From the NCBI GenBank assembly GCA_040902925.1, contig JBBDWJ010000264.1:1-15812 (forward strand): 15,812 nucleotides of DNA. The letters run 5' to 3'. The notes below the pieces were generated by a model. That model was not told the origin of the DNA. It made no database searches and was given only the letters and a program-made list of their open reading frames with translations. The translations under genes were made by a program, and so were the position numbers. Positions 5,775 through 12,496 of the stretch are shown piece by piece (position 1 is the stretch's first letter; every line of letters begins with the position of its first letter). This DNA is from JBBDWJ01 sp040902925 (GTDB lineage: Bacteria > Acidobacteriota > Terriglobia > Bryobacterales > UBA6623).

Positions 5775-6800
5775 ATGAACTTTCGTTCCCTGTTTAGCCT
5801 GTTCTCCCGGGATCTTGCTATCGATCTAGGCACTGCCAACACGTTGGTCTATGTACATGGCAAAGGGATCGTCGTCAACGAACCCTCGATCGTCGCCATC
5901 AACAAGATCACCAACGAAGTGGAGGCGGTCGGCAAAGAAGCCAAAGAGATGATCGGGCGCACGCCCGGCAACATCGTCGCGATCCGCCCGATGAAAGACG
6001 GCGTGATCGCGGACTTCAAGGTCGCGGAAAAGCTGTTGACCTATTTCATTCAGAAGGCGCACGGCCGCCGCATGCTGGTGCATCCCCGCATCGTCATCGG
6101 AGTGCCGAGCGAAATCACGCCGGTCGAAGAGCGCGCCGTCCGCGACTCCGCGTATCGCGCTCACGCCAGCGAAGTTCATCTGGTCGAGCAGGCAATGGTG
6201 GCGGCGATCGGCGCGGGGCTTCCGATTACCGAGCCTTCCGGCAACATGGTGGTCGACATCGGCGGCGGCACAACCGATGTGGCCGTCATCTCGATGTCGG
6301 GCATCGTCTACTCGCGCTCGGTGCGCGTGGCCGGCAACGAGATGGACGAAGCCATCATCAACTACCTCAAGAAGAAGTACAACCTGCTGATCGGCGAGCG
6401 CACCGCCGAACAGGTCAAGATTCAGATCGGCTCCGCGTATAAACTCGACAAGCCCTTGACGATTGAGATAAAAGGGCGCAACTTAATCGAAGGAGTGCCG
6501 CGCACGGTCACCGTGGATGATACCGAGATCCGCGAGGCGCTTTCGGATTGCGTAAGCTCGATCCTGAACGCCATCCGGGTCGCGCTCGAGCGTACGCCTC
6601 CTGAGTTGAGCGCCGACATCAGCGACCGCGGCATCGTGCTCACCGGCGGCGGCGCGTTGCTGCGGAACCTGGATGTCCGGATTCGAGAGGAAACCGGCTT
6701 GCCGGTTTCGATCGCCGAGGATCCGCTGGCTTCGGTGGTTCTGGGAACGGGCCGCATGTTGAGCGATTTCAAGCTGCTGCGGCGGATATCGATCGAGTAG
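5775..6800 (+). CDS. mreB: MreB, actin-like rod-shape determining protein
   Basis: This 341-residue bacterial actin polymerises into antiparallel double filaments on the inner membrane and positions the elongation machinery. The N-terminal MNFRSLFSLFS is the amphipathic membrane-binding segment. Phosphate-1 motif DLGTANT is at 17-23, phosphate-2 motif DIGGGTTD at 161-168 and the adenosine motif GIVLTGGGALLRNLD at 286-300. Length and sequence are those of a canonical MreB with no missing motif. It is the first gene of the elongation operon. Upstream lie the sigma-54-type element and the leader ORF, and its own ribosome binding site is weak. A possible attenuator follows at 6849-6875, which would allow more mreB than mreC mRNA. 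Confidence 0.98.
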   Translation: MNFRSLFSLFSRDLAIDLGTANTLVYVHGKGIVVNEPSIVAINKITNEVEAVGKEAKEMIGRTPGNIVAIRPMKDGVIADFKVAEKLLTYFIQKAHGRRMLVHPRIVIGVPSEITPVEERAVRDSAYRAHASEVHLVEQAMVAAIGAGLPITEPSGNMVVDIGGGTTDVAVISMSGIVYSRSVRVAGNEMDEAIINYLKKKYNLLIGERTAEQVKIQIGSAYKLDKPLTIEIKGRNLIEGVPRTVTVDDTEIREALSDCVSSILNAIRVALERTPPELSADISDRGIVLTGGGALLRNLDVRIREETGLPVSIAEDPLASVVLGTGRMLSDFKLLRRISIE

Positions 6801-6848
6801 CCCGGCTGCTGAGATCTCCTGAAGCCCGGAGTTGGCGGCGCCTGCCTG

Positions 6849-6875
6849 AAGGCCCGCCATGGACGGTGGCTTTTT
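6849..6875 (+). terminator. Weak intrinsic terminator or attenuator between mreB and mreC
   Basis: AAGG(C)CCGCC (6849-6858) can pair with GGTGGCTTT (6865-6873) around the loop ATGGAC, with one bulged C and two G-U pairs. A TTTTT run occupies 6871-6875. The stem is short and imperfect, so partial read-through is expected, consistent with the downstream operon continuing. The rest of the 173-nt mreB-mreC gap shows nothing further that I can support. Confidence 0.35.
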
Positions 6876-6973
6876 AAAGACCGGGGCTTCGCCTTCGGTG
6901 GACCGGCGATAGCGCCTGTCCTACTTGTGCGGGCTCACGCTCGCTCTGCAACGTTGAGTCAATCGAGACTGCC

Positions 6974-8575
6974 GTGGAAGAGTTTTTCGGCCGCTACCGC
7001 AACCTGTCTGTTCTGCTGGCGGTGGTGCTGGCCCAAATCATCCTGCTCGGCTACCAGGTCCGGACCGATCAAGGCTCCAGCCTGCTTCGGGAGTGGACGG
7101 TTCGCGGCGTCACCCCAGTCACCAAGGGCGTTCGTGGCGTGACCAACTGGATTGGCTCGTCCTGGGACAACTACTTCTGGCTCGTCGGCACCAAACAGGA
7201 TAACGACGAGCTTCTCCGCGAGGTCGAGGGCCTCAAGCTCGAAAACGCCGGCTTGCGCAGCAGCTTGGCGCGTTTTGGGCGCGAGGAGCGCCTGATCGCC
7301 TATCAGCAGGAGCTGATCTCCCAAACCGTGCTGGCGCAAGTGATCGGCCGGGGCGCCAACTCCAACTCGCGGGAGATATTCATTAGCACCGGGCTCGACG
7401 ACGGCGTAACCCCCGGCATGCCGGTGATCACTCCCGACGGCATCGTGGGTAAGGTACAGGCGGCCTATCCGCGGGCTGCGCTGGTGATGCTGATCAACGA
7501 TCCCGAGGCCGGCGTCGGAGTGGTAATGTCACGCAGCCGTGCCGGCGGCATTCTGAAGGGTACGGGACACTCCTACTGCGGCATCGACTACATCAGCCAT
7601 GAAGTGGACGTGGCCATGGGCGAAACCGTGTATACCTCGGGCGACGACCGCGTCTTCCCCAAAGGCTTACCCATTGGCGAAGTGGTGAAGCTTGACCGCG
7701 GCACGGATTTTCAGGAGATCCGCATCAAGCCGTTCGCGGCGCTCGACCGGCTCGAAGAGGTCTTGGTGATCACCGCAGGCATCCACCAGGATTTGCCGGA
7801 GTCGCCCCAGGCGCAGCCGCCACAATTCCTGATGCCGCTGCCCGAAAAAATCGATCCGCTGCGCACCATCGAAACGCCCGAGCAGGCCTCCGAAAGCCCC
7901 ACGCCGCCCGCGGACCCGCGCAAGCTGGACCAGAGCGGCCGGGTCACCGACGCCGACCGCTTGCGGCAGTACTATCAGGCGATCGCGGCGCAGCAGGGCC
8001 ATCGCATCGGCTACGGCCTGCCAGGTTCGAAGCCGCCCAACTTCAACCCCGAACACCCGCCCGCGGAGCACACCGCGCCCGGAACCAGCAGCGCACCCGC
8101 CGGAAGCAGCAGCCTACCTGGAAGCGGCAGCACACTTGGAACCGGCAGCGCACCGGCAGGCAACAGCGCAACGCCGCAAACACCGGCCTCGCCTCCGGCT
8201 TCCGCGCCAGAGGAATCCGCGGCGTCTTCGCCCCAGGAATCCCCGGCGCCCCGGGAATCCACGCCCGCGGGCGAACCCGGGCAGTCAGCGCCCCAAACCG
8301 CGACGTCCCCGGAACCCGTCACAGGGCAATCGGCTCAGCAGCAGCCCCAGGCCCAGCCGGCTTCCAGGCCCGGCCAGGCTGCCACAGACGCCGCCGCCAA
8401 GAACAAAACGCCGCCCGCCGCGGCCCAGGGGTCGCGTCCAGTGGCTGATCCCGGCCCTCCCCCGAGGCCTTCGTCGAGGCCCTCCGGTACGGTAACGGCT
8501 GGCAGAGCGAACGCCGGCGCCGGCTCCGAGTCGTCAGCGGCGGACCCGGCCATAAGCCCGTCCGCGGGACCTTAG
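6974..8575 (+). CDS. mreC: MreC, rod-shape determining protein with long disordered C-terminal tail
   Basis: This is a 533-residue bitopic membrane protein of the elongasome. One membrane segment lies at about 11-27, a coiled coil at about 73-115, and the two-lobed MreC beta domain at about 118-272 (ISTGLDDGVTPGMPVITPDGIVGKV and YTSGDDRVFPKGLPIGEV). MreC binds and activates PBP2 in the periplasm. The usual family length is roughly 270-370, so residues from about 275 onward are extra. This tail is rich in Pro, Ala, Ser, Gly and Gln, with a short semi-conserved helix-like patch at about 318-345 (TDADRLRQYYQAIAAQQ) and low-complexity repeats after it. The start is GTG at 6974, which fits the membrane segment; the ribosome binding site is weak. 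The stop is 2 nt before mreD. Confidence 0.95.
   Translation: MEEFFGRYRNLSVLLAVVLAQIILLGYQVRTDQGSSLLREWTVRGVTPVTKGVRGVTNWIGSSWDNYFWLVGTKQDNDELLREVEGLKLENAGLRSSLARFGREERLIAYQQELISQTVLAQVIGRGANSNSREIFISTGLDDGVTPGMPVITPDGIVGKVQAAYPRAALVMLINDPEAGVGVVMSRSRAGGILKGTGHSYCGIDYISHEVDVAMGETVYTSGDDRVFPKGLPIGEVVKLDRGTDFQEIRIKPFAALDRLEEVLVITAGIHQDLPESPQAQPPQFLMPLPEKIDPLRTIETPEQASESPTPPADPRKLDQSGRVTDADRLRQYYQAIAAQQGHRIGYGLPGSKPPNFNPEHPPAEHTAPGTSSAPAGSSSLPGSGSTLGTGSAPAGNSATPQTPASPPASAPEESAASSPQESPAPRESTPAGEPGQSAPQTATSPEPVTGQSAQQQPQAQPASRPGQAATDAAAKNKTPPAAAQGSRPVADPGPPPRPSSRPSGTVTAGRANAGAGSESSAADPAISPSAGP
8081..8173 (+). repeat. 18/21-nt imperfect tandem repeat inside the mreC tail
   Basis: Units beginning GGAA(C/G)C(A/G)GCAGC start at 8081, 8102, 8120 and 8138, with a degenerate fifth at 8159. 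They encode Gly/Ser-rich heptads and hexads such as GTSSAPA, GSSSLP, GSGSTL and GTGSAPA. Such repeats expand and contract by slippage and explain part of the tail length. Confidence 0.6.
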
Positions 8576-8577
8576 CC

Positions 8578-9114
8578 ATGGCGATGCGAGCGACAACGCC
8601 TTCGCAGTCGTATCCTCCAATCGACCGGCAGGCCAAGCGGCTTCAGCCCGGCGTTGCCATTGGCATCGCCATCGCCGCGTTGGTGCTGCAAATCATCCTG
8701 CCGCTCTATCTCCGCTGGGCAGGATTGCTCGACTTGATGCTGCTCGTCGTCGTCTATATGGCGCTGTTGCGCCGCAACGTCGTCAACGGCGTGCTAACCG
8801 GGGCCGCCATCGGCATGGCGCAGGACGCTCTGACCCATGGGCCCATCGGGCTGTTTGGTATTATCAATACGATTATTGGCTATCTCGGCGCTTCCGTAAG
8901 CCAATTCGTTGAAGTTGACTACCCGGGGGCGAGGAGCGTACTAGCGGGGCTGTTTTTTCTGGTCCACCAGGCATTGTTTTGGGTTGTTCAAGGGGGCCTG
9001 CTAGGGAACCCTATCGCGATCGACCTGCCGCGCGCGCTGGTTCTAGCGGCGGTCCACGCCGGCCTGAGCTTGCCGATGTACAGCCTGTTTGACCGCTTCA
9101 AGAAGGCGAATTGA
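8578..9114 (+). CDS. mreD: MreD, rod-shape determining membrane protein
   Basis: This 178-residue integral membrane protein of the elongasome is predicted to have about five membrane segments. They lie near residues 25-45, 47-64 (LLDLMLLVVVYMALL), 70-100, 118-140 and 148-170. The conserved DALTHGPIGLFGI segment is at about residues 83-95. Unlike most MreD it has a polar N-terminal stretch of about 24 residues before the first membrane segment. ATG 8578 lies 2 nt after the mreC stop; a second ATG at 8584 is equally in frame. Its stop codon overlaps the TTG start of mrdA (TTGA), which indicates translational coupling. Confidence 0.93.
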   Translation: MAMRATTPSQSYPPIDRQAKRLQPGVAIGIAIAALVLQIILPLYLRWAGLLDLMLLVVVYMALLRRNVVNGVLTGAAIGMAQDALTHGPIGLFGIINTIIGYLGASVSQFVEVDYPGARSVLAGLFFLVHQALFWVVQGGLLGNPIAIDLPRALVLAAVHAGLSLPMYSLFDRFKKAN

Positions 9115-10997
9115 ACTCTTACTCCAGCGGCAGACGCAAGAGCGCCGACGTTCAGATCGCCGTGTTCCAGTATCTGAGCGTGATGGCCTTCCTGTGGCTG
9201 CTGGCCGGCTTCTGGCAGTTGCAGGTGCACAGCCCGGAAGTTTACGCCGAACAAGCCGCCCGTAACCGCATCAAATCTTTGCCCCTGCCGGCGCCGCGCG
9301 GCAAGATCCTCGACCGCGACGGCCGCATTCTGGTCGACAACACGCCGAGCTTCAAGTTGCGCATCTCGCGCGCCGGACTCAATCGCGCAAACCTGCCGAT
9401 CATCGCCGAGGGCCTGAACCTGCCGTACGAAAAGCTGCTCGATCGTCTCGACCGGCTGCAAAGTTCACAGGCCCCCGAGTATCAGACGATCAACATCAAG
9501 GAAGACCTCACCCCGGCGGAGGTGTCTTTCGTCGAAGCGCACAAGGCCGAGTTTCCTGAGCTGGAGTTGATTCACTCGCAGCGCCGTCTGTATCCCGAGG
9601 GCGGTTTGGCGGCGCATTTGATCGGCTACGTCGGCGAGGTCAGCGAGGCGGAACTCCACCAGACCGAGTTCGTGATGTACGATCCGGGCACCGAGGTCGG
9701 CAAAGCCGGCGTCGAGCGCCGTTACAACGACATCCTGCTGGGCGTCGACGGCAGCCGCCAGGTGCTGGTCGACAGCCGCGGGCGCAGCCGCGGCGAGTTG
9801 GGTTCCGTCGTAGCCGTCCCCGGGCGCAGTTTACGGCTGACGATTGACCTCGATCTCCAGGTCGTGGCCGAGCTTGCCATGGAGGGCCGCCGCGGCGCGG
9901 TCGTCGCCCTCGACCCCCGCAATGGCGAAGTGCTGGCCCTGGTAAGCAGCCCCAACTACGACCCCAACCGCTTCGTCGGCGGCATCAGCTCGCCGCAGTG
10001 GCGCGAACTCACTTCGAACCCCGAAAACCCGTTGCTGAACCGCGCCATTCAGGCACAGCTCGCCCCAGGCTCGATCTTCAAGCCGATCATGGCGCTCGCC
10101 GGGCTGGAAACCGGCGCGATTACCGAGGACTTTCGAGTGTTCTGCACTGGCGGGGCGACTCACTACGGTCACTACTTCCGCTGCCACAACCGACGAGGCG
10201 GACACGGCTGGGTCGGCCTGCGCGAGGCGCTGGCGCAATCCTGCGACGTGTTCTTCTACGCCGTCGGCAACAAGCTCGGCATCGACCGGATTGCGGAGTA
10301 CGCCACTCTGACCGGGCTGGGGAAACCGACAGGCATCGACCTGCCGCAGGAAGAAGAAGGCATCGTGCCTTCCAGCCGCTGGAAGATTCGCCTGTTCCGC
10401 GAACGCTGGTACGCCGGGGAGACCATTTCGGTGGCGATCGGGCAGGGCGCGCTCACCGTGACGCCGCTCCAGATGGCCTACTCGATCGGAGGTTTGGTTT
10501 CGGGCGGAGTCTGGCAGCAGCCGCGTCTGGTCTCCGACGACGAATTGGCCCGCTTGCGTCCCGGCTTTGAAAAGCCCGAGCCGCGCCGCCTCGACGTGGA
10601 TCAGGCTGCGGTTGCGCGCATCGTCGATGGATTGTGGGGCGTGGTGAATGGCGGCGGCACCGGCGCGCGGGCGCGGCTGCCCGGCTACGACGTCTGCGGC
10701 AAGACCGGCACGGCGCAGCGCGTTTCCAATCGCTTCGCGGCAACGCAGTCGGAAGAGAAATACCTCGATGACGCCTGGTTCGTCGGCTTTGCTCCCTGCC
10801 AGACGCCGGAAATCGTCGTGACGGCGCTGTTTGAAAACGGCGAGCACAGCTATTATGCGGCGCCGATCGTGCGCGACGTCATCAAGGCCTATTACGACAA
10901 GCTGGAACGGCAGCGCTGGACCGGCCAGCCGCCCCCGGCCAACCCAGACCTTTCCGCGGACGCCAGCCGCCAAAACGGGGGCATACGGCAGCAATGA
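9111..10997 (+). CDS. mrdA: PBP2 (MrdA), elongation-specific peptidoglycan transpeptidase
   Basis: This 628-residue class B penicillin-binding protein cross-links peptidoglycan in the lateral wall and works with RodA. A single membrane anchor lies at about 15-36, then the pedestal domain starting LPAPRGKILDRDGRILVDN, and the transpeptidase domain from about 255. The catalytic SxxK motif is Ser321-Ile-Phe-Lys324, the second motif is SCD at 377-379, and KTGTAQ is at 531-536. Cys345, Cys358/His359, His365 and Cys378 are placed like the zinc ligands described in PBP2 of Gram-negative species. Translation starts at TTG 9111, overlapping the mreD stop, with AAGAAGG upstream; no ATG lies near enough to keep the anchor. 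The C-terminus adds a short Pro/Gln-rich tail. Its last four bases overlap the rodA start (ATGA). Confidence 0.96.
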   Translation: MNSYSSGRRKSADVQIAVFQYLSVMAFLWLLAGFWQLQVHSPEVYAEQAARNRIKSLPLPAPRGKILDRDGRILVDNTPSFKLRISRAGLNRANLPIIAEGLNLPYEKLLDRLDRLQSSQAPEYQTINIKEDLTPAEVSFVEAHKAEFPELELIHSQRRLYPEGGLAAHLIGYVGEVSEAELHQTEFVMYDPGTEVGKAGVERRYNDILLGVDGSRQVLVDSRGRSRGELGSVVAVPGRSLRLTIDLDLQVVAELAMEGRRGAVVALDPRNGEVLALVSSPNYDPNRFVGGISSPQWRELTSNPENPLLNRAIQAQLAPGSIFKPIMALAGLETGAITEDFRVFCTGGATHYGHYFRCHNRRGGHGWVGLREALAQSCDVFFYAVGNKLGIDRIAEYATLTGLGKPTGIDLPQEEEGIVPSSRWKIRLFRERWYAGETISVAIGQGALTVTPLQMAYSIGGLVSGGVWQQPRLVSDDELARLRPGFEKPEPRRLDVDQAAVARIVDGLWGVVNGGGTGARARLPGYDVCGKTGTAQRVSNRFAATQSEEKYLDDAWFVGFAPCQTPEIVVTALFENGEHSYYAAPIVRDVIKAYYDKLERQRWTGQPPPANPDLSADASRQNGGIRQQ

Positions 10998-12085
10998 CCG
11001 GCCAGTTTTCACCCCGCGATTTCGATTGGACCCTGATCGGGCTGGCCATGGCCATCTCGACGCTGGGCCTGCTCGAGGTCTATAGCGCCACCCGCAACAC
11101 CTATTGGCAGGACGCCCACTACAAACAGTTGGCTTGGCTGTTAGCCGGGATGGCGCTGTTGTGGGTCGTCTCGATGATCGACTACAACTGGCTGGTCGAG
11201 CATGTCTACGTGTTTTACGCCGTGGGAGTGATCCTGCTGGTCGTCGTTCTGCTCGTGGCCAGACCGATCGGTGGAGCGCGCCGCTGGCTGCCTCTGCCGG
11301 GCGGCATCAGTTTACAGGTGTCGGAGTTCCTCAAGGTGGTGCTAGTATTGTTAATGGCGCGCCTTTTCAGCAACTTGCCGCAAGGGCGGCTGACACTGCG
11401 GGCGCTGCTGAAGATTGCCGGGCTGTTTGGACTGCCTTTTGTGCTGGTGCTCCGGCAGCCGGATCTCAGCACTTCGCTGAGCTATTTGCCGATCTTGGCG
11501 ATCGGCGTGTTTCTCACCGGTGTGCCCTGGAAGTATGTGGCCGTCGGAGTCGCTATCGCGGTTTTGGTTCTGCCGCTGGGCTGGCAGCACATGAAGCCCT
11601 ACCAGCAGGACCGGGTTTTGACGTTCTTGAATCCCGAGCGCGATCCGCTGGGTTCTGGCTATCAGCCGATCCAGTCGAAGATCGCCGTGGGCTCGGGAGG
11701 TATCTGGGGGCGCGGTTTCGCGCGCGGTGAGCAGACGCAGTTGCGTTTCTTGCCCGTTCCCCATACGGATTTCGTTTTCTCGGCCTATGCCGAGGAGACG
11801 GGCTTTATCGGCGTGGTTCTGGCGTTGTCGTTGTACCTGGCGATGCTGATGAAGATCGTCGGCAACGCCCAAACCGCGTCGGACACGGCCGGTGCGCTCA
11901 TTTGCATGGGCGTGGCGGCGTTGATTTTGTTTCATATCGGAGTCAATATCGGGATGGTGATCGGCCGCATGCCGGTGACCGGCATTCCGTTGCCGTTGAT
12001 GAGCTACGGCGGATCCAATCTGCTGACCATCTTCCTGATGTTGGGTCTGGTTAACAATGTTCGCTTACGAAGATTTACGAACTAG
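10994..12085 (+). CDS. rodA: RodA, SEDS-family peptidoglycan glycosyltransferase
   Basis: This 363-residue polytopic inner-membrane protein of the SEDS family (RodA/FtsW/SpoVE) polymerises lipid II in partnership with PBP2. About ten membrane helices are readable. Conserved landmarks include GARRWLPLPGG (94-104) followed by Glu111, RQPDLSTSL (154-162), FLNPERDPLGSGYQ (211-224) and LPVPHTDFVF (253-262). Asp259 in the last is the presumed catalytic residue. GRMPVTGIPLPLMSYGGSN near the C-terminus is the SEDS family signature. Length is typical for RodA. ATG 10994 overlaps the mrdA stop by 4 nt (ATGA), so the two partners are translated as a coupled pair, as expected for a RodA-PBP2 complex. It is the last gene of the tight operon. 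Confidence 0.97.
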   Translation: MTGQFSPRDFDWTLIGLAMAISTLGLLEVYSATRNTYWQDAHYKQLAWLLAGMALLWVVSMIDYNWLVEHVYVFYAVGVILLVVVLLVARPIGGARRWLPLPGGISLQVSEFLKVVLVLLMARLFSNLPQGRLTLRALLKIAGLFGLPFVLVLRQPDLSTSLSYLPILAIGVFLTGVPWKYVAVGVAIAVLVLPLGWQHMKPYQQDRVLTFLNPERDPLGSGYQPIQSKIAVGSGGIWGRGFARGEQTQLRFLPVPHTDFVFSAYAEETGFIGVVLALSLYLAMLMKIVGNAQTASDTAGALICMGVAALILFHIGVNIGMVIGRMPVTGIPLPLMSYGGSNLLTIFLMLGLVNNVRLRRFTN

Positions 12086-12226
12086 CCCGCCCGGCTCGCA
12101 AAACAGCCAGGCGTAGCGACGGCGCGGCATTCCCGCGGAAAGGGCGGAGATTGGCGCCGCAGATTGCTTGCGAGTTTCGCGGTCCGGGACGGCCACAACG
12201 CTTCCCGGGCAGTTAGAAAATGGCAC

Positions 12227-12232
12227 TATAGA
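12227..12232 (+). promoter_or_regulatory. Candidate -10 box (TATAGA) for the ribonuclease gene
   Basis: TATAGA lies in the only AT-rich patch of the region and matches 5 of 6 consensus bases if read as TATA-A/G-A/T; the -35 is poor. If used, it would give a leader of roughly 255 nt. It is supported by composition and position only. Confidence 0.28.
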
Positions 12233-12415
12233 AATTTTAAGGAAAGGACCGAGACCCACGGGCTCATCAAGGCTTGTTGGGCGGTTCCCGGAGCCGGAAG
12301 CGTTGAGCGCCGAGCGTCGTTGACGACCGCTCCGCTCCCCTGGCTGTTGACGACAGGTTTTCTTGGCCGCAGACTTCCGCGTTGTACGAGGCGAAGTTCG
12401 ACCAATAAATAGGAT

Positions 12416-12435
12416 TTCCGCGGCCGCCCGCGGAA
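12416..12435 (+). promoter_or_regulatory. Perfect 8-bp hairpin in the ribonuclease mRNA leader
   Basis: TTCCGCGG (12416-12423) pairs perfectly with CCGCGGAA (12428-12435) around a CCGC loop. It ends 61 nt before the start codon. It is not followed by a T-tract, so it is not a terminator. It could be a structural element for autoregulation by the encoded ribonuclease. Confidence 0.45.
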
Positions 12436-12496
12436 GTTGTCTGCCGGATACATACCGCACCTGCCTTGTGGGTCTGTCTCACGACCGAAGACCCGC

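Larger units (their letters stand above)
12086..12496 (+). other. 411-nt leader/promoter region upstream of the ribonuclease gene
   Basis: No gene is recognisable here. It contains an AT-rich patch at about 12211-12246 (GTTAGAAAATGG and ATAGAAATTTTAAGGAAAGG), which stands out from the GC-rich surroundings and looks promoter-like. Two TTGACG hexamers occur near 12318 and 12347 without good -10 partners. A perfect hairpin lies at 12416-12435. No clear terminator for rodA is seen, so read-through from the elongation operon is possible. Confidence 0.5.

Noticed and set aside
6859..6912. Small ORF ATGGACGGTGGC... in the mreB-mreC gap
   Set aside because: It has only 17 codons and no ribosome binding site, and it begins inside the putative attenuator loop.
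9831..11012. Long minus-strand open frame opposite mrdA
   Set aside because: It is a high-GC shadow frame of an obvious PBP2 gene, with no recognisable protein motifs. The same applies to the antisense frames opposite the hydrolase, mreC, rodA and the ribonuclease.
12437..12496. TTG start giving a 1005-residue ribonuclease
   Set aside because: The added 20 residues overlap the leader next to the hairpin and do not match the family. The conserved N-terminus begins at ATG 12497.
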